A model generated the notes under the pieces. It had not been told where the DNA came from, did no database searches, and was given only the letters and a program-made list of their open reading frames with translations. From NCBI GenBank assembly GCA_902790375.1, contig CADARY010000015.1:1-64000 (forward strand): a stretch of DNA of 64,000 nucleotides. The letters are read 5' to 3'. A program made the translations under genes and the position numbers. This stretch comes from Oscillospiraceae bacterium (GTDB lineage: Bacteria; Bacillota; Clostridia; Oscillospirales; Oscillospiraceae). Positions 34,189 through 41,171 of the stretch are shown in pieces; position 1 is the first letter of the stretch, and each line of letters starts with the position of its first letter.

Positions 34189-34951
34189 TCTCTGCGGCCT
34201 CCGGTATATGCTGCTTCCCAAAGCCGATAATATCGTAGAGCTTGATCTTGCCCTGGATGCCCTTGGGCTGAACCCAGATGCAGCCGCTCTCGTTGATCAG
34301 CACCTGATCGCCTGCCGCCTCCACGAGCTCCTCGGTCGCCAGGATCTGCCCGCCGGTGGTATAGCCCTGCACGCGGGAGGCCAGATTGACGTTGCGGCCG
34401 ATCATGTCGTATTTGGTGCGCGTCTCCGAGCCGATATTGCCGAGGATGGCCTCTCCCGTGTGCAGTCCGATCCCCATGGAGATTTCGGGATAGCCCTGCG
34501 TCCGGTTCCATTTGTTGACGAAGGTCATGCGCCGCTGCATGGCGACCGCGCAGCCCGCGGCGTCGCGCGCGGTATAGGTGCTCTGCCGCGGAGCGCCGAA
34601 GACGGCCACGATCTCATCGCCCACGAAATCCAGGATATTCCCCTGCCAGGCGTTGATGATCTCGATCAGCTCTCCGAAAAAGTGATTGAGCATACGGATA
34701 AAATCAGCAGCGTCCATCTCCTCGGAGAGAGCTGTGGACCGACGCATATCGGCAAAGAGCATCGACACAACACGCCGCTCGCCCCCGATACGGATCTCGC
34801 CCTTTTCCGACAGGATCTCCTCCAGAACCTCATCGGTGAGATAGCGTCCGAAGGTGCGGCGGATAAACTCCTCCCTCTCCCGAACGGTCCTGCGCAGCTC
34901 TTTGTTTTCCTCCTGCAGCGTTCTGATTATCTCTTCCGGATTCACACTCAT
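34181..34951 (-). CDS. Class III adenylate/guanylate cyclase with atypical specificity residues
   Basis: A 256-residue soluble protein: a short N-terminal coiled coil (about 5-33), then FGRYLTDEVLEEIL and a class III cyclase homology domain (about 60-235). Both metal aspartates are present (D68 in LFADMRRST; D112 in FVGDEIVAVFG), as are the transition-state Asn189 and Arg193 (NVNLASR). The base-selecting Lys position is Asp108 (ILDFVGD) and the usual Asp/Cys position is Arg186 (MIGRNVN), so cAMP or cGMP specificity cannot be assigned. The start overlaps the stop of the MBL gene (ATGA) and the stop overlaps the GAF-ABC start. Confidence 0.85.
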   Translation of the reverse strand: MSVNPEEIIRTLQEENKELRRTVREREEFIRRTFGRYLTDEVLEEILSEKGEIRIGGERRVVSMLFADMRRSTALSEEMDAADFIRMLNHFFGELIEIINAWQGNILDFVGDEIVAVFGAPRQSTYTARDAAGCAVAMQRRMTFVNKWNRTQGYPEISMGIGLHTGEAILGNIGSETRTKYDMIGRNVNLASRVQGYTTGGQILATEELVEAAGDQVLINESGCIWVQPKGIQGKIKLYDIIGFGKQHIPEAAEND

Positions 34952-35730
34952 AAACTGAGCACCTCCCCTTCCTGTGCAAAGCTGACATTGCTGCGGTCGA
35001 TCAGGCCCTGCCTGAGCAGCAGCTGCGCGTCCAGAGCAAAGGGGCTGTGGTGCACCAGGAGCAGATGCTTTGCCTTGCAGCGCTCCATCAGCTCAATTCC
35101 CATGTTCGGCGTGGAATGTCCAAAGCCCTTGCTTCTCAAATATTCTTCCTCGTCGTACTGCCCGTCATAGAGCAGCAGATCGGTTCCTGCTGCAAATTCC
35201 GTGAGCCTGTCAAAGCTTGCCTCATCATGCTCGTAGTCGGTGGCATAGACCAGAGACTTCTCCCCGCAGCTGAGCTTGTATACGCGGCAGCCGCTGGGAT
35301 GATTGCCCGAGATGCTCTCAATCCGGATCGACCCGGCCTGCATGGGCGTGACGGCGCAGCGGATTTCCACATCTCCCCGGTAGTCCTCCAGTGCCACCGG
35401 CCAGTACGGCGGTGAGAACAGGCCGTTAAGCTGTGCGCGGGCAGTCTCATCATTCTCCGCCGGGATACAGATCACGGTTTTTTCTCCCTCCAGCAGCAGC
35501 CGTGCATACATGCCCAGGCCGAGCACATGATCCAGATGCAGATGGCTCAGCAGGATCAGCGGCGGTTTGGGGAAGTGCACAGGCGCCGAAAGCAGGCCGC
35601 TGCCCGCGTCGAGAAAGACGCAGTCATCACCGGCCTGCACCATATAACAGGAGGTAGCGCCGCCAAAGCGCGCCCGTCCCTTTTCGCTGACGGCCATGGA
35701 GCCGCGCGCGCCCAGCACCGTCAGCTTCAT
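34948..35730 (-). CDS. Metallo-beta-lactamase-fold hydrolase, candidate cyclic-nucleotide phosphodiesterase
   Basis: About 260 residues from MKLTVLGARGSMAV (35730), preceded by AGAGG; an upstream ATG would add six residues. The fold is shown by FLDAGSG, the metal motif HLHLDH, a later Asp in YATDYEHD and the GHSTPNMG and LVHHSPF segments. This resembles the RNase Z/PhnP-like branch of MBL phosphodiesterases rather than lactamases. Because it is translationally coupled to a nucleotide cyclase, I infer that it may degrade the cyclic nucleotide, or a related cyclic phosphate. The activity is not proven by sequence. Confidence 0.78.
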   Translation of the reverse strand: MKLTVLGARGSMAVSEKGRARFGGATSCYMVQAGDDCVFLDAGSGLLSAPVHFPKPPLILLSHLHLDHVLGLGMYARLLLEGEKTVICIPAENDETARAQLNGLFSPPYWPVALEDYRGDVEIRCAVTPMQAGSIRIESISGNHPSGCRVYKLSCGEKSLVYATDYEHDEASFDRLTEFAAGTDLLLYDGQYDEEEYLRSKGFGHSTPNMGIELMERCKAKHLLLVHHSPFALDAQLLLRQGLIDRSNVSFAQEGEVLSL

Positions 35731-35750
35731 TCCAGCCTCTGCTGCCATGC

Positions 35751-36050
35751 TTATTCGATGTTGAGGATATCGCTGAAGCCTGTCACTTCAAAGATCTCGT
35801 TGATGGCATCGCTGACGTGGATGATCTTCATCGCGCCCTGCTTGTTCATGATCTTCTGGGCCGAGAGCAGCACGCGAAGGCCGGCGGAGGAAATGTAGTC
35901 GAGCTTCTCGAAATCCATGATGAGAAGCGTGACATCGGCAATGTCGCTCTTCAGTTCCGCTTCAAGCTGCGGCGCGGTGGTGGTATCGAGGCGTCCCTCC
36001 AGGGCGACCGTGAGTGTCTTATGATCCAGGTTCTTGGTAATGTTCAGCAT
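35751..36050 (-). CDS. STAS-domain anti-sigma factor antagonist (RsbV/SpoIIAA-like)
   Basis: A 99-residue single STAS domain. It begins with a beta strand (KTLTVALEGRLDTTTAP) and has the switch region FEKLDYISSAGLRVLL, where Ser54 or Ser55 is the expected phosphorylation site. In partner switching the unphosphorylated form binds the kinase and frees its target; phosphorylation by the RsbW-like kinase inactivates it and the SpoIIE-type phosphatase restores it. Both are encoded just upstream. Confidence 0.92.
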   Translation of the reverse strand: MLNITKNLDHKTLTVALEGRLDTTTAPQLEAELKSDIADVTLLIMDFEKLDYISSAGLRVLLSAQKIMNKQGAMKIIHVSDAINEIFEVTGFSDILNIE

Positions 36051-36069
36051 GATGTCGTTCTCCTTTTCC

Positions 36070-36480
36070 TCATGAAATCTTTTTGATGATGGTCAGAATA
36101 TTGTGTCCGTCCCTGTGTTCATAGAGCATTTTGTCCATGCTCTTTTTTACCATATAAATTCCGAGGCCGCCGATCCTTCTCTTCTCTATCGGGAGAGAGA
36201 CATCCGGGTCCTCCTTTTCCACCGGGTTGTAGGGGATCCCCCGGTCGAGAAAGGTGATGGCAACGCTCTTCGGATCCTGTATGATCTCCATTCTGATGGT
36301 AGCGCTGCCCGGCTGCCGTTCATAGGCGTAGCTTGCAATATTGACAAAAATCTCCTCCACCGCTACGTCGATCTGCATTTGTGCCTTCATGGGGCACTCC
36401 AGCTCCTCCAGCTGGCTGTCCACAAAGGCAAGAACCTCATCCAGGTTCCCAAGCTCTGCATCCAGTGTTATTTCCTTCAC
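36070..36480 (-). CDS. RsbW/SpoIIAB-like serine kinase (anti-sigma factor type)
   Basis: A 136-residue GHKL ATPase. The N box AVEEIFVNIASYAY keeps the metal-binding Asn, the G1 box FLDRGIPYNP keeps Asp and Gly, and the G2 box GGLGIYMVKKS is intact, so it should bind ATP and phosphorylate the STAS protein. It overlaps the phosphatase stop by ATGA. Its normal partner, a sigma factor, is not encoded in the operon. Confidence 0.92.
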   Translation of the reverse strand: MKEITLDAELGNLDEVLAFVDSQLEELECPMKAQMQIDVAVEEIFVNIASYAYERQPGSATIRMEIIQDPKSVAITFLDRGIPYNPVEKEDPDVSLPIEKRRIGGLGIYMVKKSMDKMLYEHRDGHNILTIIKKIS

Positions 36481-38159
36481 GTTTTCACCTCCGCACCGTT
36501 ATATTGCACACACATCATGGTGATGTCGTCGAACTGCGGCGCTTCGCTCACAAAGCTGTCGATCGCCGCCTTGACCTGCGTCAGCAGCTCCGCCGGTGAT
36601 GCGTCCGGATTGCGGTTGAGCGCTTCCAGCAGCCTGTCGGTGCCGAAAAGCTCGTTGTCCGCATTGGTGGACTCTGTTACGCCGTCGGTATAGACGAAGA
36701 GCGAATCGCCCGGTTTGAGCTCAAAGCTGTGTTCCTTAAAGCGCATACCCTCCATAACTGCCACTGCCGGCGAATGGCGGTATACCACCAGCTCAAACTG
36801 CCCGTCTGCATGCCGGATGACAGGGTGCTCATGCCCGGCATTGGCGGCAAGGCCCTTGCCCGTGGACAGCTCCACGATCGCAAGCCATACCGTCACAAAC
36901 AGCTCCGCCTCATTGCCCTCGCAAAGCTGCTCATTGACATGGCGCAGCACCTCGGCAGGGCCGGTGCCCATCATCGTACGGTTTTTGATGAGGGTCTTGG
37001 CAATCACCATGAAAAGGGCCGCCGGCACACCCTTGCCGGACACGTCCGCCATAACAAGGCCCAGGTGATCATCGTCAATCAGGAAGAAATCATAGAAATC
37101 GCCGCCCACCTCCTTGGCAGGCGTCATGGTGGCGTAGATATCGAAGTCATGCCGGGACGGGAAGGGCGGGAAGATGCGGGGCAGCATGTCTGCCTGGATC
37201 TGGGTGGCAATGCTCAGCTCCGCGCCGATGCGCTCCTTCTCGGCAGTGACGCTGGTGAGATTGTCCAGATACTCGACGATCTTTCCCTGCATTGTGCGTA
37301 TCACCTGATACAGGTCCCCGATCTCGTCATTGGCCGTGATCGGCAGGGAGATGATATCCTCCTTCTTGAAGCCGTGATCGTGCTCGGTAAAGCCTCTGGT
37401 CGCGTCAGAGAGCATTTTCAGAGGATCGATCACCACCTTGTGCATCAGCAGGAACGAGGCGAGGATGGAGATCACGAGCAGGCCGCCCGAGGAAATGATC
37501 ATCCGCTTCAGAAAAGCCTCCCGCTCGTTCATAACCTCGGTCATGTCGATATCCACACCCACGAGGGCGGCATATCCCCCCTTGGAGGTCTGGATGATAT
37601 CATAGGCCGAGCAGAGCCAGCCGTAATCCGTCACCGAGACGGTAGGCTCGATAGCCTGCCCTTTCTTGAGATCGTGAAACTCCGGCGGGAGCGGGACGAA
37701 GGTTCCGATATAAAACAGGTTCTCATCGGGGTCGATAATGGTAAAGCTGTCATCCCCCTCCAGCGTGACGGTATAGACATAGGCCACGCCCAGCCTGTCC
37801 CTGTACTGCCCGAGTATGTCGCGCACCGTTTCAAAGCCCTCGTACCAGCCGTTCTGGATCAGGTACTGACGGATCATCTCCTCATCCTTCGCCTCGACGG
37901 CCTTTGCGCGCAGCTTCTGATACTCCTCGGACTGGATTGTATCCACAAAGCCGTCGATCCAATCCCCGTCCAGAAAAGACGCTACGGTGCGGGCGTCATG
38001 GGCGGTCATTTCTTTATAGTATGTATCCACCTGCCGGCTGTTCACATCATAGGCGATGATGATCAGAACAGCGGACAGCGCCAGGATAATGACCAATGTC
38101 AGCGCATTCAGCTTGACAGACATGGAAACTCTTTGCTTCTTTTTTTCCAAATATGTCAC
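36477..38159 (-). CDS. Sensor-HAMP-SpoIIE (PP2C) serine phosphatase
   Basis: A 560-residue membrane receptor phosphatase. An N-terminal helix (LNALTLVIILALSAVLIIIA) and a second near 225-245 flank an extracellular sensor of about 190 residues, probably Cache-like. A HAMP domain (about 250-300), a helical connector (AELSIATQIQADMLP) and a SpoIIE/RsbU-type PP2C domain follow. The PP2C metal residues are seen in GGDFYDFF, MADVSGKGVPAALFM, FVYTDGVTEST and FDDITMM. It should dephosphorylate the STAS protein in response to an outside signal. The start may be the GTG at 38159 or a TTG nine bases later. Confidence 0.9.
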   Translation of the reverse strand: MTYLEKKKQRVSMSVKLNALTLVIILALSAVLIIIAYDVNSRQVDTYYKEMTAHDARTVASFLDGDWIDGFVDTIQSEEYQKLRAKAVEAKDEEMIRQYLIQNGWYEGFETVRDILGQYRDRLGVAYVYTVTLEGDDSFTIIDPDENLFYIGTFVPLPPEFHDLKKGQAIEPTVSVTDYGWLCSAYDIIQTSKGGYAALVGVDIDMTEVMNEREAFLKRMIISSGGLLVISILASFLLMHKVVIDPLKMLSDATRGFTEHDHGFKKEDIISLPITANDEIGDLYQVIRTMQGKIVEYLDNLTSVTAEKERIGAELSIATQIQADMLPRIFPPFPSRHDFDIYATMTPAKEVGGDFYDFFLIDDDHLGLVMADVSGKGVPAALFMVIAKTLIKNRTMMGTGPAEVLRHVNEQLCEGNEAELFVTVWLAIVELSTGKGLAANAGHEHPVIRHADGQFELVVYRHSPAVAVMEGMRFKEHSFELKPGDSLFVYTDGVTESTNADNELFGTDRLLEALNRNPDASPAELLTQVKAAIDSFVSEAPQFDDITMMCVQYNGAEVKT

Positions 38160-38176
38160 CTCTTCTCGCCGTCCGG

Positions 38177-39952
38177 TCAGATCCTGACCGTCATCACATT
38201 AAAGCCCTGAAAATTACGAAAGCGCAGATCCTTCACCCGGTTTTTTATCATCATCACGCCCGCGGAGTCGCTCAGCTCTGCCTGCGAATCAGCGCTTACA
38301 CTGTCCATGCGCATGGAAAGAGGATTGAAGTAGGGCGCGCTGTTGCGGATATACAGGACGTAATCCCCGTTCTCCTCCGCCGCCAGGGTGAGGCAGATGT
38401 ATTCATCCGGCCCTCCGTTGAAGGCCTTCTCCCAGGTGACGAGGCACAGCTCCTCCACCGCCTGCTCGATCAGCACAGTCTGCTTCCGGGGGATCTGCTG
38501 CTCTTCGCAGAAGGCCGTCACCCGCTCCATGACCGCTCCGAGCTCCCGCTTGTCCGGACCTAAGGTTGCCGTAATGACCGGTATCTTTGTGCGCTGTCCC
38601 GTCTTCTTTCCGTTGATCCTCGCCGCGACAACCAGCGAGGCGAGCGAGCCTGCCTCGCTTGCCAGGAAGAGCCACCAGAACTCATGCGGGAAGAAGCGGC
38701 CCGCCGTAAAGGTAAGCGGCAGGAGAAAGACCAGGGTGCGAAAGCTTGTCGCAAGGCTTGCAAGCTTCACCTGCCCCGTGGACTGATAGAAGCCCGTGAG
38801 GATGATGGTGATGCCGGCAAAGGGTGTGCTCAGGCAGAAGATCGGGATTGCTCTTACGGAGACCTCCAGGGTCTTGGGGTCCGTGAGGCCGAACAAATGC
38901 GATACCGGCTTTGCTGACACGCACAGCAGCACGCCCGCCGTCATGCCCACCGCAAGCCCATGGCGGATCGCGAGATTGAGCAGGTAGCGCAGATCGTCCG
39001 CGTCATGCTCGGCATGGAAGGTTGCGGCAAGCGGCTGCATGGTATCGGAATAGGCCTGGTAAAGTCCATGGGCGAGATAGGACACATTCATAATCACGTC
39101 GAAGACCGCGACATAGACCTCCCCGTTGATGATGCCGCGCTCACCGGCCTTCAGCAGCAGGCGGTTGCCCTGCATCAGAAACAGAAACTGGAAGATATAG
39201 CGCGCCGAGGTTGAAAAGCCGATCCTGACAGAGCGGCTCACGAGCGCAGGCGCAGCGCCGCCGTGAAGCGGGCCGCGAAGCCGCCGGAATTGCAGGACGC
39301 CGCTGTCGCTGAAAAAATGCGGCAGCATGATCAAAACGCTCACGCACTGGGCGATCACCGTGGCCCAGGCAGAGCCGCGCAGACCCCAGCCCAGAAGCAT
39401 CACGAACAGAATGTTGAGCGCCACATCCGTAATGCAGCCCGCCGAAAAGCCAAGCGTCGCACGCCGCGTGCCGTTGTCGCAGCGCACGATGTCATACAAC
39501 AGATAGTTGAGCATGAAGACCGGCGCGCTGATAAAGATAGGCCGCGCGTATTGCTCGCACAAGGCCATAATGCCCTGCTGCGCCTTGCCGGCGCCCAGCA
39601 GGCGGAGGATCGGCTCCATCAGCACATTGCCCAGCACGGCAAACAGGAGGCCCACCGAGAGCGCCAGGATCCCCAGACTCCGAAAGTGGGCAATGGCCTC
39701 CTCCTCTTTTCCTTCAGCCGTGAGGCCGCTGTGCGTCACGCCTCCGCCCGTGGAGATGGCAAGGCCCACCACGTTATATATCATATACAGCGGCGTCACG
39801 ATGCCGATTGCCGCAAGGCCGCTCTCCCCCATACGGTTGCCGAGGGCGACCGCATCCGCCATGTTGGCGGCCGACAGGGCCGCGGCGGAGATCAGGGAAG
39901 GCCACAGCACCTGGAAAAACATTCTGCGGCAGATATAATGATTGTTCTTCAC
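38177..39952 (-). CDS. MATE-type transporter fused to a degenerate GHKL kinase-like domain
   Basis: A 591-residue fusion. Residues 1 to about 445 are a twelve-helix MATE/MOP-superfamily transporter (SLISAAALSAANMADAVALG; VTPLYMIYNVVGLAISTGGG; GFSAGCITDVALNILFV). Residues about 455-591 align with the RsbW-like kinase of the same operon (AVEELCLVTWEKAF against AVEEIFVNIASYAY; NSAPYFNP against DRGIPYNP). The N-box Asn is Val, the G1 Asp is Asn, the G1 Gly is Ala and the Gly-rich G2 is eroded to SAGVMMIK, so this is probably a binding pseudo-kinase. The GTG start overlaps the DUF2156 stop (GTGA). Confidence 0.85.
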   Translation of the reverse strand: MKNNHYICRRMFFQVLWPSLISAAALSAANMADAVALGNRMGESGLAAIGIVTPLYMIYNVVGLAISTGGGVTHSGLTAEGKEEEAIAHFRSLGILALSVGLLFAVLGNVLMEPILRLLGAGKAQQGIMALCEQYARPIFISAPVFMLNYLLYDIVRCDNGTRRATLGFSAGCITDVALNILFVMLLGWGLRGSAWATVIAQCVSVLIMLPHFFSDSGVLQFRRLRGPLHGGAAPALVSRSVRIGFSTSARYIFQFLFLMQGNRLLLKAGERGIINGEVYVAVFDVIMNVSYLAHGLYQAYSDTMQPLAATFHAEHDADDLRYLLNLAIRHGLAVGMTAGVLLCVSAKPVSHLFGLTDPKTLEVSVRAIPIFCLSTPFAGITIILTGFYQSTGQVKLASLATSFRTLVFLLPLTFTAGRFFPHEFWWLFLASEAGSLASLVVAARINGKKTGQRTKIPVITATLGPDKRELGAVMERVTAFCEEQQIPRKQTVLIEQAVEELCLVTWEKAFNGGPDEYICLTLAAEENGDYVLYIRNSAPYFNPLSMRMDSVSADSQAELSDSAGVMMIKNRVKDLRFRNFQGFNVMTVRI

Positions 39953-40791
39953 CCTTTGAATGCCTCATAAACCTCCAGGCGATCCACAGGACTGTAGAGC
40001 ATCTTGGATCTGCGCAGTCCCTCAAGCCCGAGGTCCTCTTCCAAATTCATGTACAGGTACTGCCCGTCCAGCAGCCGTGCCAGCTCGTGGACACAGACGG
40101 CCGTGGTCTCAGGCGGGAGGGTCGGATCGTGCTTGACCATCGTCATGGTAAACATGTCGGGCTTGTTCTCATAGCCGACGAACAGGGCGTTCCCCTTGCC
40201 TTCCGTCTGCAGCAGGTAAGTGCGCATGCCGAGCTGTTCGCTGTATTCGATCTCCGCAGACAGAACGCTCATGTCGCCCATGACCGCCTCTCGCGGGTCC
40301 AGGTGCACCGAGCGGAGAATCTCACGCATAAGCCGCTTCTGTTCAGGCCCCGGTACGTTGATCGTGTAGGTGTAGGTTTTCTTGAAGCGGCGGCACTTGT
40401 CCCGAAAGCTCTTGGAAATGTGCCCCTCCCGCAGTGCCTCGGCCGCGACGGAGACGATGTACTCGCTCAGATCCTCCCGGTGCCGGATGGACCAGCCGCG
40501 CCCTGCCAGGCTCTCGGCCTGCTGCTGTGTCAGATACAGGACCCGACAGGGACTTTCCAGGCTGTCAAGAAAGGCGCTGCATTTTTTGGGCTCTCCGCAG
40601 GGGCAGTAATAGCCCCCGTCATGCGCACTGCAGATCGCAAAGAAGCTATCCTCTCCGGTGACGGTAAAGCCGTAGGCATTACGCCAGGTATAAAGAGACG
40701 GGAAAGAAAGCGCCGTAAAGGGATTTGCCTGTAAATCCCGGCATTTCGTGATCCATGCCTGATCCTCCAGACGCAGCGGACGAAAATCCAT
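39949..40791 (-). CDS. DUF2156 protein (phosphatidylglycerol lysyltransferase C-terminal-like)
   Basis: A 280-residue soluble protein with two GNAT-like halves, matching the DUF2156 domain found as the catalytic part of MprF and as stand-alone proteins. Seen features are LQANPFTALSFPSLYTWRNA near the start, FRDKCRRFKKTY in the middle and LYMNLEEDLGLEGLRRSK near the end. MprF uses aminoacyl-tRNA to modify lipids; stand-alone members lack the membrane flippase and their substrates are mostly unknown. It is the first gene of the operon, with its promoter at 40834-40863, and is coupled to the MATE fusion by GTGA. Confidence 0.83.
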   Translation of the reverse strand: MDFRPLRLEDQAWITKCRDLQANPFTALSFPSLYTWRNAYGFTVTGEDSFFAICSAHDGGYYCPCGEPKKCSAFLDSLESPCRVLYLTQQQAESLAGRGWSIRHREDLSEYIVSVAAEALREGHISKSFRDKCRRFKKTYTYTINVPGPEQKRLMREILRSVHLDPREAVMGDMSVLSAEIEYSEQLGMRTYLLQTEGKGNALFVGYENKPDMFTMTMVKHDPTLPPETTAVCVHELARLLDGQYLYMNLEEDLGLEGLRRSKMLYSPVDRLEVYEAFKG

Positions 40792-40833
40792 TCTTTTTCC
40801 AATCCCCCTGTATGTTATAACAAATTATTTTTT

Positions 40834-40863
40834 ATTATACCATGTCTGTATCTTTATTCGCAA
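40834..40863 (-). promoter_or_regulatory. Promoter of the signalling/transport operon
   Basis: Minus-strand TTGCGA (40858-40863) and TATAAT (40834-40839) with an 18-base spacer, about 43 bases before the DUF2156 start, which has an AGGGGGA site. It is the only clear promoter for 29112-40791; the spacing of the downstream genes leaves little room for others. Confidence 0.78.
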
Positions 40864-40885
40864 GTGCTTTTGTCTCCGATTCTCA

Positions 40886-41000
40886 TAAGGCAATACCGCA
40901 TAATTCGGCAAGAGCAGATCCTGAGAAAATTTGGGTTCTGATAAAGGCACTTTTTCGCAGATGTACTTAAGTAAGCGTCCAAATGTATTGTGTACCTCAA
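40886..41000. repeat. Dispersed non-coding repeat, copy 2
   Basis: Positions 40886-40965 match 18591-18670 with one mismatch. This copy carries 22 extra bases (CTTAAGTAAGCGTCCAAATG region) before the shared GTGTAC(A/C)TCAAG. It lies in the 40792-41171 gap, upstream of the operon promoter. The minus-strand frame through it (40825-41094) has no recognisable protein character. The remainder of the gap, apart from promoter and terminator, shows nothing I can name. Confidence 0.8.
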
Positions 41001-41142
41001 GAAAAAGTGACGAAATCAGGGCACAAATTTTCCAGGAGATGCCGAAGGCGGATTGTGCGGTGTTGCCATAATACCAGGGAAGCGGCATTGGCATACCGCT
41101 GATGTCCTGCTCTTGCCGGGAGTCCTGTCCCGCCAGGGAGAC

Positions 41143-41166
41143 AAAAAACCAGGCAAAAATGCCTGG
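41143..41166 (-). terminator. Terminator of the SGNH/MBOAT unit
   Basis: CCAGGCA (41149-41155) and TGCCTGG (41160-41166) form a short stem flanked by A/T runs on both sides, so it can work in both directions. It sits directly after the SGNH gene stop. Confidence 0.85.
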
Positions 41167-41171
41167 CTTTT

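Noticed and set aside
40825-41094. 89-codon minus-strand frame through the dispersed repeat
   Set aside because: It covers the operon promoter and the non-coding repeat. The corresponding frame in the other copy is different, so it is not conserved as protein.
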